NCBI GenBank assembly: GCA_010015605.1
Contig: ML975268.1
Location: 62,001-126,000 of the forward strand
Direction: 5' to 3'
DNA: 64,000 bases
Source of the DNA: Decorospora gaudefroyi
Lineage: Eukaryota; Ascomycota; Dothideomycetes; Pleosporales; Pleosporaceae
In this document: piece by piece, positions 42,395 to 52,164 of the stretch
How the letters are laid out: every line of letters begins with the position of its first letter
Numbering within the stretch: position 1 is the first letter of the stretch
The notes under the pieces: generated by a model
Database searches by the model: none
The model's input: only the letters and a program-made list of their open reading frames with translations
What the model was told of the DNA's origin: nothing
Program-made: the position numbers and the translations under genes

Positions 42395-43090
42395 TGCAAT
42401 TCCTCGAACTTAGAAGCAAAAAACAGCCGCTTTCTACTAGGGCCTAGGCTCTTAGCGCAAGCTTACGCTAACGGGTATCTTAAATTCTTAATTAAATCGC
42501 AATAACTAACTTACTAGTTAGTTAGATGTTATAGTTAACGTTAACTTAGTTAGTTAACTAACGTTAATTATAATATTACTAGTTAAAGTTATAGTTAATA
42601 ATAACTAGTTAACTAGTTAACTAACTAGTTACTTTAAAAGTTTATAGAGTTATTAGATTAAAAGTAGTTATTAATAAACACTAATAAAGTTGTAATAATA
42701 TTAATTGTGTAGTGTGTGTCTTGTACGCTCTCTTCGAGCTAGTAAGGGCTCGTGGCTTTAAGCTAGCCCTTACTAGTAGCTTAGCTTGTCTAAGCCTTTA
42801 GCTATCTTCCTTATAGTAGTTAAGAGAACCTTCTAGCACCCCTTATATCTAACAAGAGTTAGAGTATTTAACTACTATTAGCTTTTACAACTTAACGTTA
42901 TAAGATAGTTAACTACCTTAACTAGTTAGTTAGCTATATTATATGGTATACGTTAGTTAACTAAGTTAACTAATAACTAGTTAACTAGTCTTAGCTTTTT
43001 AATATTTTTAGACGTTTTAATAGTAAGACGTCTATATAGCGGGCTAACTATTCTTGTTAGTAGTGCGGCTAGTGCTCTTAGCCTCCTAAC
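42395..43090. repeat. AT-rich, TpA-dominated block (RIP-like repeat relic)
   Basis: From about 42480 to 43020 the sequence is built of TTAA, CTAG and TAGTTA motifs with TpA far above ApT and almost no CpA or TpG, the signature left by repeat-induced point mutation in ascomycetes. No open frame survives. A 12-bp perfect inverted repeat (42739-42750 with 42765-42776, 14-nt loop) lies inside it. The boundaries with normal GC sequence are abrupt on both sides. The parent element cannot be identified by eye. Confidence 0.75.
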
Positions 43091-44225
43091 GAAACAGCAT
43101 AGTGGGGTAATGTGCCAAGCCTAACAGAAAGCGGCTCACCTTTTCCTTCGTGACTGGTCAACCATCGTCGTTACACGCGGTGCGGCCCGTTAACCTACTT
43201 GCCGTCTTAGGTCTTATTTGCCGTCATCCGCCCACTTGCACTGCTCACCGATGAGACATGATACCACGGGCACTCCCGATCAAGGTTTTTTGATCCCTGC
43301 TCCAAACACATATGCTGGCTGCTTCACGCACGAAAATCGCATCTCCTTTCTCCGCGGGCGCTTCTCACACGCCCAAACCGAGCCCAGTCCTGTTGAAGCC
43401 ACCCCTTCGCTGTTGTACCACCACCCGTATCTGCACTTCCCCTAGCGCGTAGCTTTTTTGGTACTGGGAACCCGGGGCTCAGGCCGTGGAAAGTGAACCC
43501 TTGCAATTCATACCTGTTGCATTTCGCCCTCGGGTAATTTTGCCAGCCAGTATTGGAGAGCCACTGTGGTACAGTGCCTTGTTGTTGGACGACGGAGACG
43601 CAGCGCACACCCAGGACAGTCCTTCAGGCTTATTAGAGCAGTACAAAGACCCACCATGTTCGTCTCTGGCAACAGCGTGGCACAAAAAACTGAGCCCAAC
43701 CAGCGTCGCTCTACAAACCTTCAGATGCTGGCATCGCGCTGCCGCAACTCCCGATTGGGTTCTCAATAAGTGATACATTCTCATTTCCTCGGCGAGAATC
43801 ATGACCAGTAACTCTTATCCTCTGCAATCATCAAATGTTATTAACTTTTACATTACCTCTGTAGAGTTTTGTCAAGGGTTTTATGGTTTTACTTATGCAT
43901 ACGGGATGCCTCGGTTCAGGATTCGTATTGGACAGCATCACGTATATGCTTCTTCCCCAGACAGAACGAGTTAAGGATGAATCAGCAGTGTTCGAGTATG
44001 TGTGGGGATTTAACTTCCCAGTGCTACCAGGGAGGCCCGGTATCCTTGCCATAATCGGAGCGTCCTCATCGCTCCTACACAGATGACGGGGCGCGCCTGG
44101 CACTTGTCCACCAAGCTCGGTTGCACGACGTCCGAAGAGCTCCATAAACAGTGCTTCCCCTAGACCTGAAAAGAATCCTTCTCTCCTGATTTCCTTCCAC
44201 CAGCTCTTCACCCACTGCACTACCA
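43091..44225. other. Intergenic region
   Basis: About 1.1 kb of ordinary base composition between the AT-rich block and the lysine aminomutase-like gene. Overlapping open frames on both strands (43320-43800, 43830-44230) have no recognisable domain. It presumably holds the promoter of the next gene. Confidence 0.4.
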
Positions 44226-46026
44226 TTGACAGCGTTGCTGCGTCCTTGTGCGATCATGTTCGTCTCAACTATCATGGTCAGGAACCAGACTGCAAAGTCA
44301 AATTTTCTTCGTACGAGGCGACTCCTGCAGCAAAACAGGGCTCTATCGACCTACAGCGACCAGAAGCCGTACTGGGAAAAGGTTCCACAGTGGAAAGATG
44401 TATCCAATGACGAATTCATCTCCTATCGGTGGCAGGTATGTCGTTCCCATCATGGAGAATATACATATTCCACCTAGGTACTAATTGAAATAGCTTCACA
44501 ACACCGTCTCCGACAAGTACAAGCTCTATCAATTTCTCAATCAAGCCTTGCCCGAGAAACTGGGCCCCACGAATAATCCACATCTCGCGAAACTACGAAC
44601 CAAGGATGAATTTATTGAAGATGCTGTATGTTGCGGTCGTATCAAACTATGCATGGCCATTTGATGCTGATAACATGGTACAGGTCGCTGCCATCAAGCT
44701 GGCACCAATGGCAATCCGATTGACGCCCCACATTCTGTCACTAGTAAATTGGAACAACCCGTTAGATGATCCGCTCCGCAGACAGTTCCTTCCTCTCAAG
44801 AGTGGTATCATTCCTGACAACAAACACATGGAGTTAGATTCTTTACACGAAGAAGATGATAGTCCCGTTCCCGGACTCGTCCATCGATATCCTGGCCGAG
44901 CTCTGTTCTTAGCCACCTCAATTTGTCCAGTGTACTGCCGATTCTGCACAAGATCGTATGCGGTCGGCGGGAACACTGATACCGTAGCGAAAAAGCCGCA
45001 GAAGCCGAGCCGCAAGCGATGGGAAGTCGTCTTTGAGCACATCGCCAACGATGAGTCTCTCCAGGATATCGTGGTATCCGGTGGCGATGCATACTTCCTG
45101 CAACCTGACCATGTCCGAGAGATTGGTTATCGACTCCTCAACATTCCCCACATCAAGCGTGTCCGTTTCGCTTCAAAAGGCCTTGCGGTAGCGCCAGGTC
45201 GCATCATCGATAATACAGACCCATGGACGGACAGCTTGATCGAGGTGTCGAATAAGGGCCGAGAGTAAGTCTTCATCATATCTGATATGGGTATATGCAT
45301 TAACGGATTTTCTTAAGAATGGGCAAGCAAGTCTGCCTTCACACGCACATCAACCATGCCAATGAGATCACTTGGATCACAAAATTGGCGGCGAACAAGC
45401 TCTTCAAACACGGCGTCATTGTACGCAACCAGGCTGTCCTACTAAAGGGTGTCAACAACAGCTTCGAAGCGCTTTCAAAACTCATCACGACACTCTCAGA
45501 TATCAACATCCAACCATATTACATCTATCAATGCGACATGGTCAAAGGCATCGAGGATCTCCGGACGCCTCTCAACGAAATCATCCAGCTGGACAAAGAA
45601 CTCCGTGGAACACTGTCCGGCTTCATGATGCCATCCTTTGTCATCGATCTCCCCGGTGGCGGCGGAAAGCGCCTCGTGTCCACCTATGAGGAATACACCG
45701 ACGGAGTCGCCACCTACAAAGCCCCCGGTTTGCCGGGCATCAAAGGCGAGAGGGACTACACCTACCACGACCCGAAGCCCGTGCATGCAGCAGCTCTCGA
45801 AGAATTCCGACAGCGTCAACGCCAGGCTCTCGACAGCGGTGCAACGCTTGAGCAGGTTCTGGCGCAAACCGCGCCTCGCGCTCCCGTCATTGTCGACCGT
45901 CCTGTTGCCGTACCCCAGCGCCCGAGAGAACGTCTACCAGAGCGCCGGCTTGAAATTCCGAATGAGCAGCCAGCGTACTGGCCTCAGCAGGAAAGCGCTT
46001 ATACATTTGCGGCGTCTGGTCCGTAG
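44226..46026 (+). CDS. Lysine 2,3-aminomutase-like radical SAM enzyme
   Basis: Four exons (44226-44435, 44494-44625, 44684-45264, 45318-46026) encode 543 residues. The radical SAM cluster is CPVYCRFCTRSYAVGG (Cys at about 195, 199 and 202). The KamA family features are YWEKVPQWKDVSNDEF-like N-terminus, AIRLTPHILSLVNWNNPLDD, PGRALFLATSICPVYC, DIVVSGGDAYFL, KRVRFASKGLAVAPGRI, HTHINHANEIT, NQAVLLKGVNN, PYYIYQCDMVKG and the C-terminal PGGGGKR. The family uses PLP and SAM to interconvert alpha- and beta-lysine or a related amino acid. Most members are bacterial; eukaryotic ones are patchy. The first 45 residues are basic (FLRTRRLLQQNRALSTYS) and could target mitochondria, where iron-sulfur clusters are supplied. 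A start at 44256 is also possible. The C-terminal 90 residues are Arg/Pro/Gln-rich and not in bacterial enzymes. Substrate is inferred. Confidence 0.9.
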
Positions 46027-46646
46027 CGTGTAAAACGCTTTCGTGCATTTCATATTGTAAAGCCAGAGTTACGGTTAGACTTACATATCCTTTTCTTTTT
46101 GTATTTTCTCATACGTTCACTATACTTCTGGTTCGTACTAGCTAACAAAATGGCCGGATATATACATACATACGGGACTGCGGAATCACTGAGTCGTTCG
46201 TGAGGAAAAGTATGGCGGAGTTTTTTTTTTTTTTTTTTTGATTAAGGGTTATATACAGCATCCTGTGCTTTTTTTTCTCAAAAGTTGTTACAAAAAGTCC
46301 TTTCGTTCTTTTCTTGTTACTACTGGCATTAGGTAGGTATGCTTTCGTTAGCTGCATGTATTTGTTAGGAAATTGTATGGCGTTTATTTGAGGCCTTATA
46401 CATATACGTACCGTACTCATTACGAAAAGAAGCAGTGGATACTTTTTTGTTCTTTTTTCTTCAAAAAGTCTTGTGTGATAGAAGTTAGTACCAATGTATA
46501 CGTAACAGGTAGCTTGAATCCACAAAGACATCATATCCTCAAGATTGATTCCAAGAAATGATCTTCCCCAGTTCCACACCACATAGCTACCCTAGCACCA
46601 AAACAAACACAAACCCCTAACAACAAAACCAACATCCCACCACCCC
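46027..46646. other. Intergenic region between convergent genes
   Basis: About 620 bp of AT-rich 3' flank with a 20-nt poly-T (46219-46238) and other T-runs. No gene was recognised. Confidence 0.5.
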
Positions 46647-48122
46647 CTACACCCCAACCCCGGCCGCCAACCTAGCCGCCCTCTCCAACCCCAACCCCGG
46701 CCTCACCCTCCCCCCCCACATCCCCTCCGCATCCCCATCAATCCCCTCCCTCGCCCTCGCAAACGCATTCTCAATCCTCGCCCTCAACCCGCCTTCCTCC
46801 TCGACCCCAGACTCCCTCCCCAAACACTCAACCGCCCGCTCAAAATCCCCACACGCAAACACATTCTCGCCCAGCGCCATATGCACAGTGCCCAGCACGT
46901 ACCACGACTGAGCGCGTTCATCCTCGCTGAAGAAGGACGGTTTGTTGGGGGGGATTAGCTCGATGGGGAGGGATGAGAACCAGGGGTTGTGGGTGGGTGA
47001 GGGGGAATCGGTGGCTAGACTTAGGGATTTGCTGGCTGCGGATTCGGACTCTAGGAGGGCTTTGGCTGTTGATTTTGTGGGAGGGGAGGAGGAGGAGAGC
47101 CAGTCCTTTTGTGTGCGGTGTGGCAGGGAGAGCGCGATGCTACGACCGAGTTCGGTGCGCCAGCGCAGACGCTGGATTGCTTTCGTGAAGGGTTCTGGTT
47201 GGGAGTGTAGGGTTTCCGAGTGGGTTAGGTAACCGTACGTAAGCGCGATAATAGTCGCGTTTGCGTATTCAGTCGCTAACTCGTACTTTTCTTGCTCGCG
47301 TGCTGTGTCGGCTAGGTCGGCGAGCTGGGTCACGTTGGTGAGGTAGGTTTCTGGGGTGAAGCTGGGGCTTGTCATGTTGGATTCTAGGCCTTGGGCGTAG
47401 CCTGGAAGGAGGTTGGTGGGCTCGATGCGGACGGTTGAGAAGTTGGAGAGGAGGCGGAAGAGTTCTAGGAGGTCGCCTTGGAGGCGGGCTAGTGCGAAGT
47501 TGTACGTGTTTGGGACGGCGAGGTGGAGGGTGTGGGCGGGGGCCCAAGTACTGGTCGCCCGCGAAGCTTGGTCGAGGAAATTGATCAAGCGGGGTAGGTA
47601 TTGGGCTGGGAATAGGACGGCTGCGCGTTTCTGGGTGCTGGACTTTTCGGTAATGAGGATGTTGAGTGCGTGTTGGGTTGATTGTGCCACGAGGTGCGGC
47701 GGTGCGGTGCTGAAGAGGAGGCCAGAGTCTGAGAGCATCGTTTTGGCATGGCGCGCATCGGCCGTGTATACTTCTAGCCTGACGAACAGGTTCTTGGAGT
47801 AGAAGTAGTGAAGCGCATCCTTGGATATCTCCTTGTTGACGTAGAAGAGCGAGGTGGCGACTGGGAAGGGGGGCCGGGAAGCGCTAAAGTGGACGACGCC
47901 GTCTTTGATGGTGTGCGTGTAGGATACGTTGTCTTTGCCGACGTTGACGAGCTCCGTGTCGAGGGCGTATTTGTAGATGTTGTTGCGGACGGATGGGGGG
48001 AGGTCGGTTAGGCCGAGGGGTTGCTTTTTGGTGGGAGTTTGGGTGAGCGAGGCTGTTTTCAGCTTCGTCTCGAGACTGGAGACCGTGGCGTCCATTGAGT
48101 CGCGTTTTTTTGTTGTTGTCAT
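46647..48122 (-). CDS. Hypothetical protein with F-box-like N-terminus and TPR-like C-terminus
   Basis: One exon encodes 491 residues. After a Lys/Ser/Thr-rich start, GLTDLPPSVRNNIYKYALDTE resembles the F-box-like opening of many fungal proteins, followed by DGVVHFSASRPPFPVATSLFYVNKEISKDALHYFYSKN, here cited only as a landmark region (about residues 70-110). The middle is Leu/Ala/Thr-rich and helical (QLADLADTAREQEKYELATE). Near the C-terminus, AQSWYVLGTVHMALGENVFA and GDFERAVECLGRE look like one TPR-type helix pair. Fungal F-box-like proteins often recruit substrates to ubiquitin ligases, but there is no direct sign of that here. A specific function cannot be assigned. Confidence 0.7.
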   Translation of the reverse strand: MTTTKKRDSMDATVSSLETKLKTASLTQTPTKKQPLGLTDLPPSVRNNIYKYALDTELVNVGKDNVSYTHTIKDGVVHFSASRPPFPVATSLFYVNKEISKDALHYFYSKNLFVRLEVYTADARHAKTMLSDSGLLFSTAPPHLVAQSTQHALNILITEKSSTQKRAAVLFPAQYLPRLINFLDQASRATSTWAPAHTLHLAVPNTYNFALARLQGDLLELFRLLSNFSTVRIEPTNLLPGYAQGLESNMTSPSFTPETYLTNVTQLADLADTAREQEKYELATEYANATIIALTYGYLTHSETLHSQPEPFTKAIQRLRWRTELGRSIALSLPHRTQKDWLSSSSPPTKSTAKALLESESAASKSLSLATDSPSPTHNPWFSSLPIELIPPNKPSFFSEDERAQSWYVLGTVHMALGENVFACGDFERAVECLGRESGVEEEGGLRARIENAFARAREGIDGDAEGMWGGRVRPGLGLERAARLAAGVGV

Positions 48123-48699
48123 GCTTCGACTAGGGGTTCTGCTCGGACTAGGTTAGTTGAAGCTGATGGTGAAAAATCCCTGAACTTCGAGGTTTTGCGT
48201 TTTCGAAACTTACCTGACTTCAATATTGAGTTTGTAGAATTGTTGGTCAGGAGCTCTCTTAAGCTTCAATTGGTTCGAGTTCGATCCGAGGCTTATTCCA
48301 TAGAGCTGGAAGCTGGCTGCAGCTTTTACACGATGACAATCAAATCTCAACCGTAATCAAAAGTCAATTGAGAATATCGAGGAATGATTATCTTCAAAAC
48401 AGCAGTTGAAAGATACATTGCGGGGTTTTATAGCTATGGACAAGCTTCAGAGGGGGTTGATGGGTGAAGTGCGGGGGAGCAGGGGCACATGTGGGGGCTT
48501 CAAGGCTGACGTGTGCGGATCCGAACCGACTGCGCGTTAGAAGCTTCTGGTTATTATTGCAACTGCAACTGAACAAGCTAGAGTAAATCCGCAGTACTGT
48601 GCCTCGCACGTGTATGGAGCGGGGAAACCCAGCGCTTCGATATCCTCCAATCGGTCGCAAGGTCACTCCCGCGGGGTTGAGCCTCATTATTGTACCGAC
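48123..48699. promoter_or_regulatory. Intergenic region, promoter of the F-box-like gene
   Basis: About 580 bp upstream of the F-box-like gene and downstream of the phosphomannose isomerase gene. A GTTCGAGTTCGATCC stretch at 48267-48281 resembles a tRNA B box, but no A box or cloverleaf fits around it. Confidence 0.45.
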
Positions 48700-50016
48700 C
48701 TACTCCGCAAAAGCTGTGAACATCTTGAGCTGCTGTGTAGCCTTGAACTCCAGCTCAACACCATGGCCAATGAAAAAGATATAACCTTGGCTGAGCTTGT
48801 GCTCCTTGCCGTCCGCCTTCATCGTGCCCTCGCCCTCGGTCACAATCATAATACCCGGGCCACCCAGCGCCCGGATGGTATCGGATTCGCCGTCGCCTAA
48901 CGTGGTAGCCAACATGCTGAACTCGCTTAAAGGAGGTCCATAAAGCTTAGTCTTGCCGTTTTTGCAACCGTCGAACACTTTGGAAGGTAGGATGGCCTCC
49001 TTCGCATCGTGTGGGGTGAATGTCAGGACTGAGCAAAACATGTCGACCGAGTCGCGGTCAGCACGTGGGCAAAATCCAGTGTTGAGCACGTTGTTGGATC
49101 GAGCCATGCACTCGATGATGTCGCCGGATAGGTAGGCGTGGATGCCATCCGCCGGGATGTAGATGCTGTCGCCCTCCTTGAGCTGCATATAGTTCATCGT
49201 AACCAGAGCCACGAGCGTTCCGTTGTCGGCTTTATCGTACTGCTCTGACAGACGAGGAATCAGTTCGGGGATGTAGCTGTCCTCACCGAACTTCTCCTTC
49301 GGTAGCTGCATCAGGGAATCGTTGGTTTTGCGCACAGTATCATCGGAGGCCGTAAGCATTGCCTTGACGACATGCTTGAGTGTTTGGTCATCGAAGTCTG
49401 GCTTCTTGACTTCGGGAAGGAAGGGCTGCAGTGGTGGGAGCTGCATCAAGCGGTGAATATCCTTGAGAGCTTTGAAGCCACAGAAGGCCTCAAAGTCACC
49501 AAGCGCTAGTGCAATCTCGGGCTTATGGTTTGGGTCTGTGAATTGATCAGGGTTCTTTGAATGCAGTCTTGAAGCCAGCTCCTTGTTCTAGGATGTGTTA
49601 GTACGTGCATGGGACGATGTTCAGCTTCACGAACCGGATGCAATTGCAGAGGCAGGGCCTTTGCTATCGACAGCACCTTGGGTAGATATGGTAGCTTGGT
49701 GTGGTTGAACTTCTTCGCAACAGTCTTTCCGACAAGCTCGTCAGGGTGCTTGTCAATGACGTCCTGGAGATTCTCGCCAGTCTCCAAGACGTAGGATGGA
49801 AGGTCTGGATATGTGCCCATCCACCTTGGAACGTTAGAAGCAGGGTGAACAAACAGCCCGAGTAACTTACATCTCAGCATAACTGGTGTTCTCATCGATC
49901 TTGAAGTTCGTGCCTGGTGTCTTTGCGCACAAGCTCGCGGCCAGTGACTTTGAGCCCTGCTTTCCCCAGGGGTACTGGTTGCAGTCGCATCGTAGCTGGA
50001 AAACCTTTTCAACCAT
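48700..50016 (-). CDS. PMI40: Mannose-6-phosphate isomerase
   Basis: Three exons (50016-49871, 49824-49635, 49587-48700) encode 407 residues. The enzyme interconverts fructose-6-phosphate and mannose-6-phosphate, feeding GDP-mannose for glycosylation and cell-wall mannan. Family marks are FQLRCDCNQYPWGKAGSKS-like N-terminus (here ending GKQGSKS), YAEMWMGTYPDLPS, PYLPKVLSIAKALPLQLHP with the QxH zinc ligands, NKELASRLH, EIALALGDFEAFCGFK, and YIPADGIHAYLSGDIIECMA with further zinc and active-site residues. Both splice joins fall inside conserved motifs and restore them. It neighbours a divergent mannosyltransferase gene, a functionally fitting pair. Assignment is very confident. Confidence 0.95.
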
Positions 50017-50760
50017 GTTTGCGGATGATTTGCAAAGTTGGGCAAAGAGAGAAAAGACAGGGTTGTGTAATAGTAGAGGATGACAGCGGCAGAGTTGCGA
50101 TCACGTCGTTTCGATAGAGATCGTCCCTTTATGGTGACAGGTATGCGACGTCATAGCGGGTAACGAAAAGACACTGCACTGCAAACTAACTATGGGCGTC
50201 TTGTATTATCAAGCATCGCCACATTGCAGTTGATAAGTGAGCGCTTGGCGATACGATGGAAGATGCGATGCGGCCGTAAGTGATTCGCATGGTGATAGGT
50301 CATCGCTTGACATGGACGTTGAGATGCGGTCTTGGCAACGCTCTGGATGTGGGTTTGACTGTACACAACGACGAGAAGATATCGACAGGTTCTATATCTC
50401 AAATACCTCATCTATCGGTGCTCAAAAACGTGATGCCGCGCGGAAGAAGACGCCATGCGCGCGGCCGCTAGTCCCTCCTGCCAAGGCCATGCAATCGCAT
50501 CCCATGTCGTCGCGTGTACTTTTCGCAACAATCTTGTCCCTTTTCCGCGATAGATAGCAACGGCGGCGCAACGATCCCTATACCTCCCATCCGACTTTCA
50601 CCACTAGCACCGGTTGCTCTGCGCACATCAGCATGTTTCGGTAGCGGGCCCAATTCAGCCTGCACCGTGAAAGACGCCAACTGTCATCCCTCGTTTCGTT
50701 TCATCACCTCGCAAGCGCATACCTATCCGCTCCCTCGCCGCGCCCGGCCCCTCCCACACG
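50017..50760. promoter_or_regulatory. Divergent promoter, PMI40 / GT34 mannosyltransferase
   Basis: A 744-bp region between two divergent genes that both serve mannose metabolism. Open frames within it have no family features. The stretch before 50760 is C-rich, as in many fungal leaders. No defined element was identified. Confidence 0.45.
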
Positions 50761-51934
50761 ATGCATTTTGCTATGCCGCCCCGGAAAACGTCGCGGCCGC
50801 CGCCGTATGCGGCCCGGAACCAGAGCGGCAGAATCGCGATACCACCGGCGCTGCGGAATCTCTTACGGACCAGGGCGGGACAGTTACTCGTCGCCGGCGT
50901 AACCTGCGTCTTCCTACTCATCTGGCTGCTGAGCGGCGGTGGCACTAGCAGCACGCGCGCTGCGAAAGTAGGGGGGTGGACGGCAGCCAGTATACCCAAA
51001 GTCGCAGTCGGCACAGGACCGCCTGTAGTCGTAGTCACAGTGATAGATCCCCAAGCGGACCCAGCATGGATAGACAAGATCAGAAACAACCGAGAAGAAT
51101 ACGCAAAAAGACACGGTACGTCTCTGGCCCCCACGAGCAATAAACCCAACCGCCAACTAACCGCTTCCCCCCCCCCTCCCCCAGGCTACCAAACCTTCTT
51201 CCCAACGCCCTCCCAATACCCACTCAAATCCTCCCCCACAAGCTGGTCCCGCGTGCCCGCCATCCGGCACGCCATAGCCCTGTACCCCGGCTGCACCTTC
51301 ATATGGTACCTGGACGCAACAGCGCTCATCATGAACCCCTCGATCCCGCTGCACACGTCGGTCCTCGCGCCCCCAAAACTCGAATCCCTAATGATAAGCA
51401 ACGCGCCCGTCGTGCCCCCCGACAGCGTGATAAAAACCTTCAGCAACCTCAAAGGCGACCGCATCGATTTCATCGTCACCCAAGACAAGGACGGCCTCGC
51501 ACCCAGCAGCTTCGTGATCAGAAACGGGGAATGGGCAAAGTTTTTTCTGGACGCTTGGTTCGACCCTATTTATCGGAGTTATAATTTTCAAAAGGCGGAA
51601 ACGCATGCGTTGGAGCATATTGTGCAGTACGTATATTCTCCCCCTGAAACGCAAAACCCCCATCGTTTGGCAACCCTTCCCGCCTTTTTTTTTCCCCATG
51701 TCTTGCTGGCTAACGGAACACAAAAATAGATGGCATGGCACCATCCTTGCCAAACTAGCCATCGTCCCCCAAAACATCCTCAACGCATACGCATCTGGCC
51801 CCGCTAGCGACACCAACGGGTCCTTCAACGAGGGCGATCTCGTCGCCAATTTCCCGGGCTGTGATCGGGATGCGCGCGATTGTTTCAAGGAACAGCATGC
51901 TTATTGGGAGATCCTGGAACAGGGTGGGAAGTAG
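50761..51934 (+). CDS. Alpha-1,6-mannosyltransferase, GT34 (Mnn10/Mnn11 type)
   Basis: Three exons (50761-51115, 51185-51626, 51730-51934) encode 333 residues. The protein is type II: MHFAMPPRKTSRPPPYA, then one transmembrane helix (GQLLVAGVTCVFLLIWLL, about residues 40-58), then a luminal domain. VVVVTVIDPQADPAW opens the fold, WSRVPAIRHAIALYPGCTFIWYLDATALIM holds the metal-binding acid of the DxD-like site (here YLDATALI, cited as landmark), and GDLVANFPGCDRDARDC closes it. Mnn10 and Mnn11 act together in the Golgi M-Pol II complex to extend the N-glycan mannan backbone. Intron 1 (69 nt) is a multiple of three without stops, so an unspliced reading would insert 23 residues before YQTFFP. 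The 46-nt upstream start choice MHFAMPP fits the family N-terminus as I remember it. Confidence 0.88.
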
Positions 51935-52164
51935 AGAGTGTGGGTAGGATGAGGGTTGGCTTGGATTGGGGAATGTGTGGAGGGGAGGGGAGGGGAGAGG
52001 GGTGGAGTGGGATTGTATTGGACGTTTTTTATGGCGGTGTTGAGAGGCGTTCCACAAGCACGGGGACAGATTTTTCAAATGATTTTAGAGTTTTGGTTTA
52101 GCCATTATGGGATGAGAAGCATTTATAAATATTGTACAACATCCCTCCCGTTCCCTATTCTCCT

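Noticed and set aside
42480..43080. AT-rich block considered as a centromere fragment or mitochondrial insertion
   Set aside because: It is too short and its strict TpA-over-ApT bias fits RIP better; no mitochondrial gene sequence is visible.
47269..47547. Pro/Arg-rich minus-strand frame inside the F-box-like gene
   Set aside because: It is a shadow frame of the 491-residue coding exon.
48267..48281. tRNA B-box-like sequence
   Set aside because: No A box, acceptor stem or anticodon arm could be placed around it.
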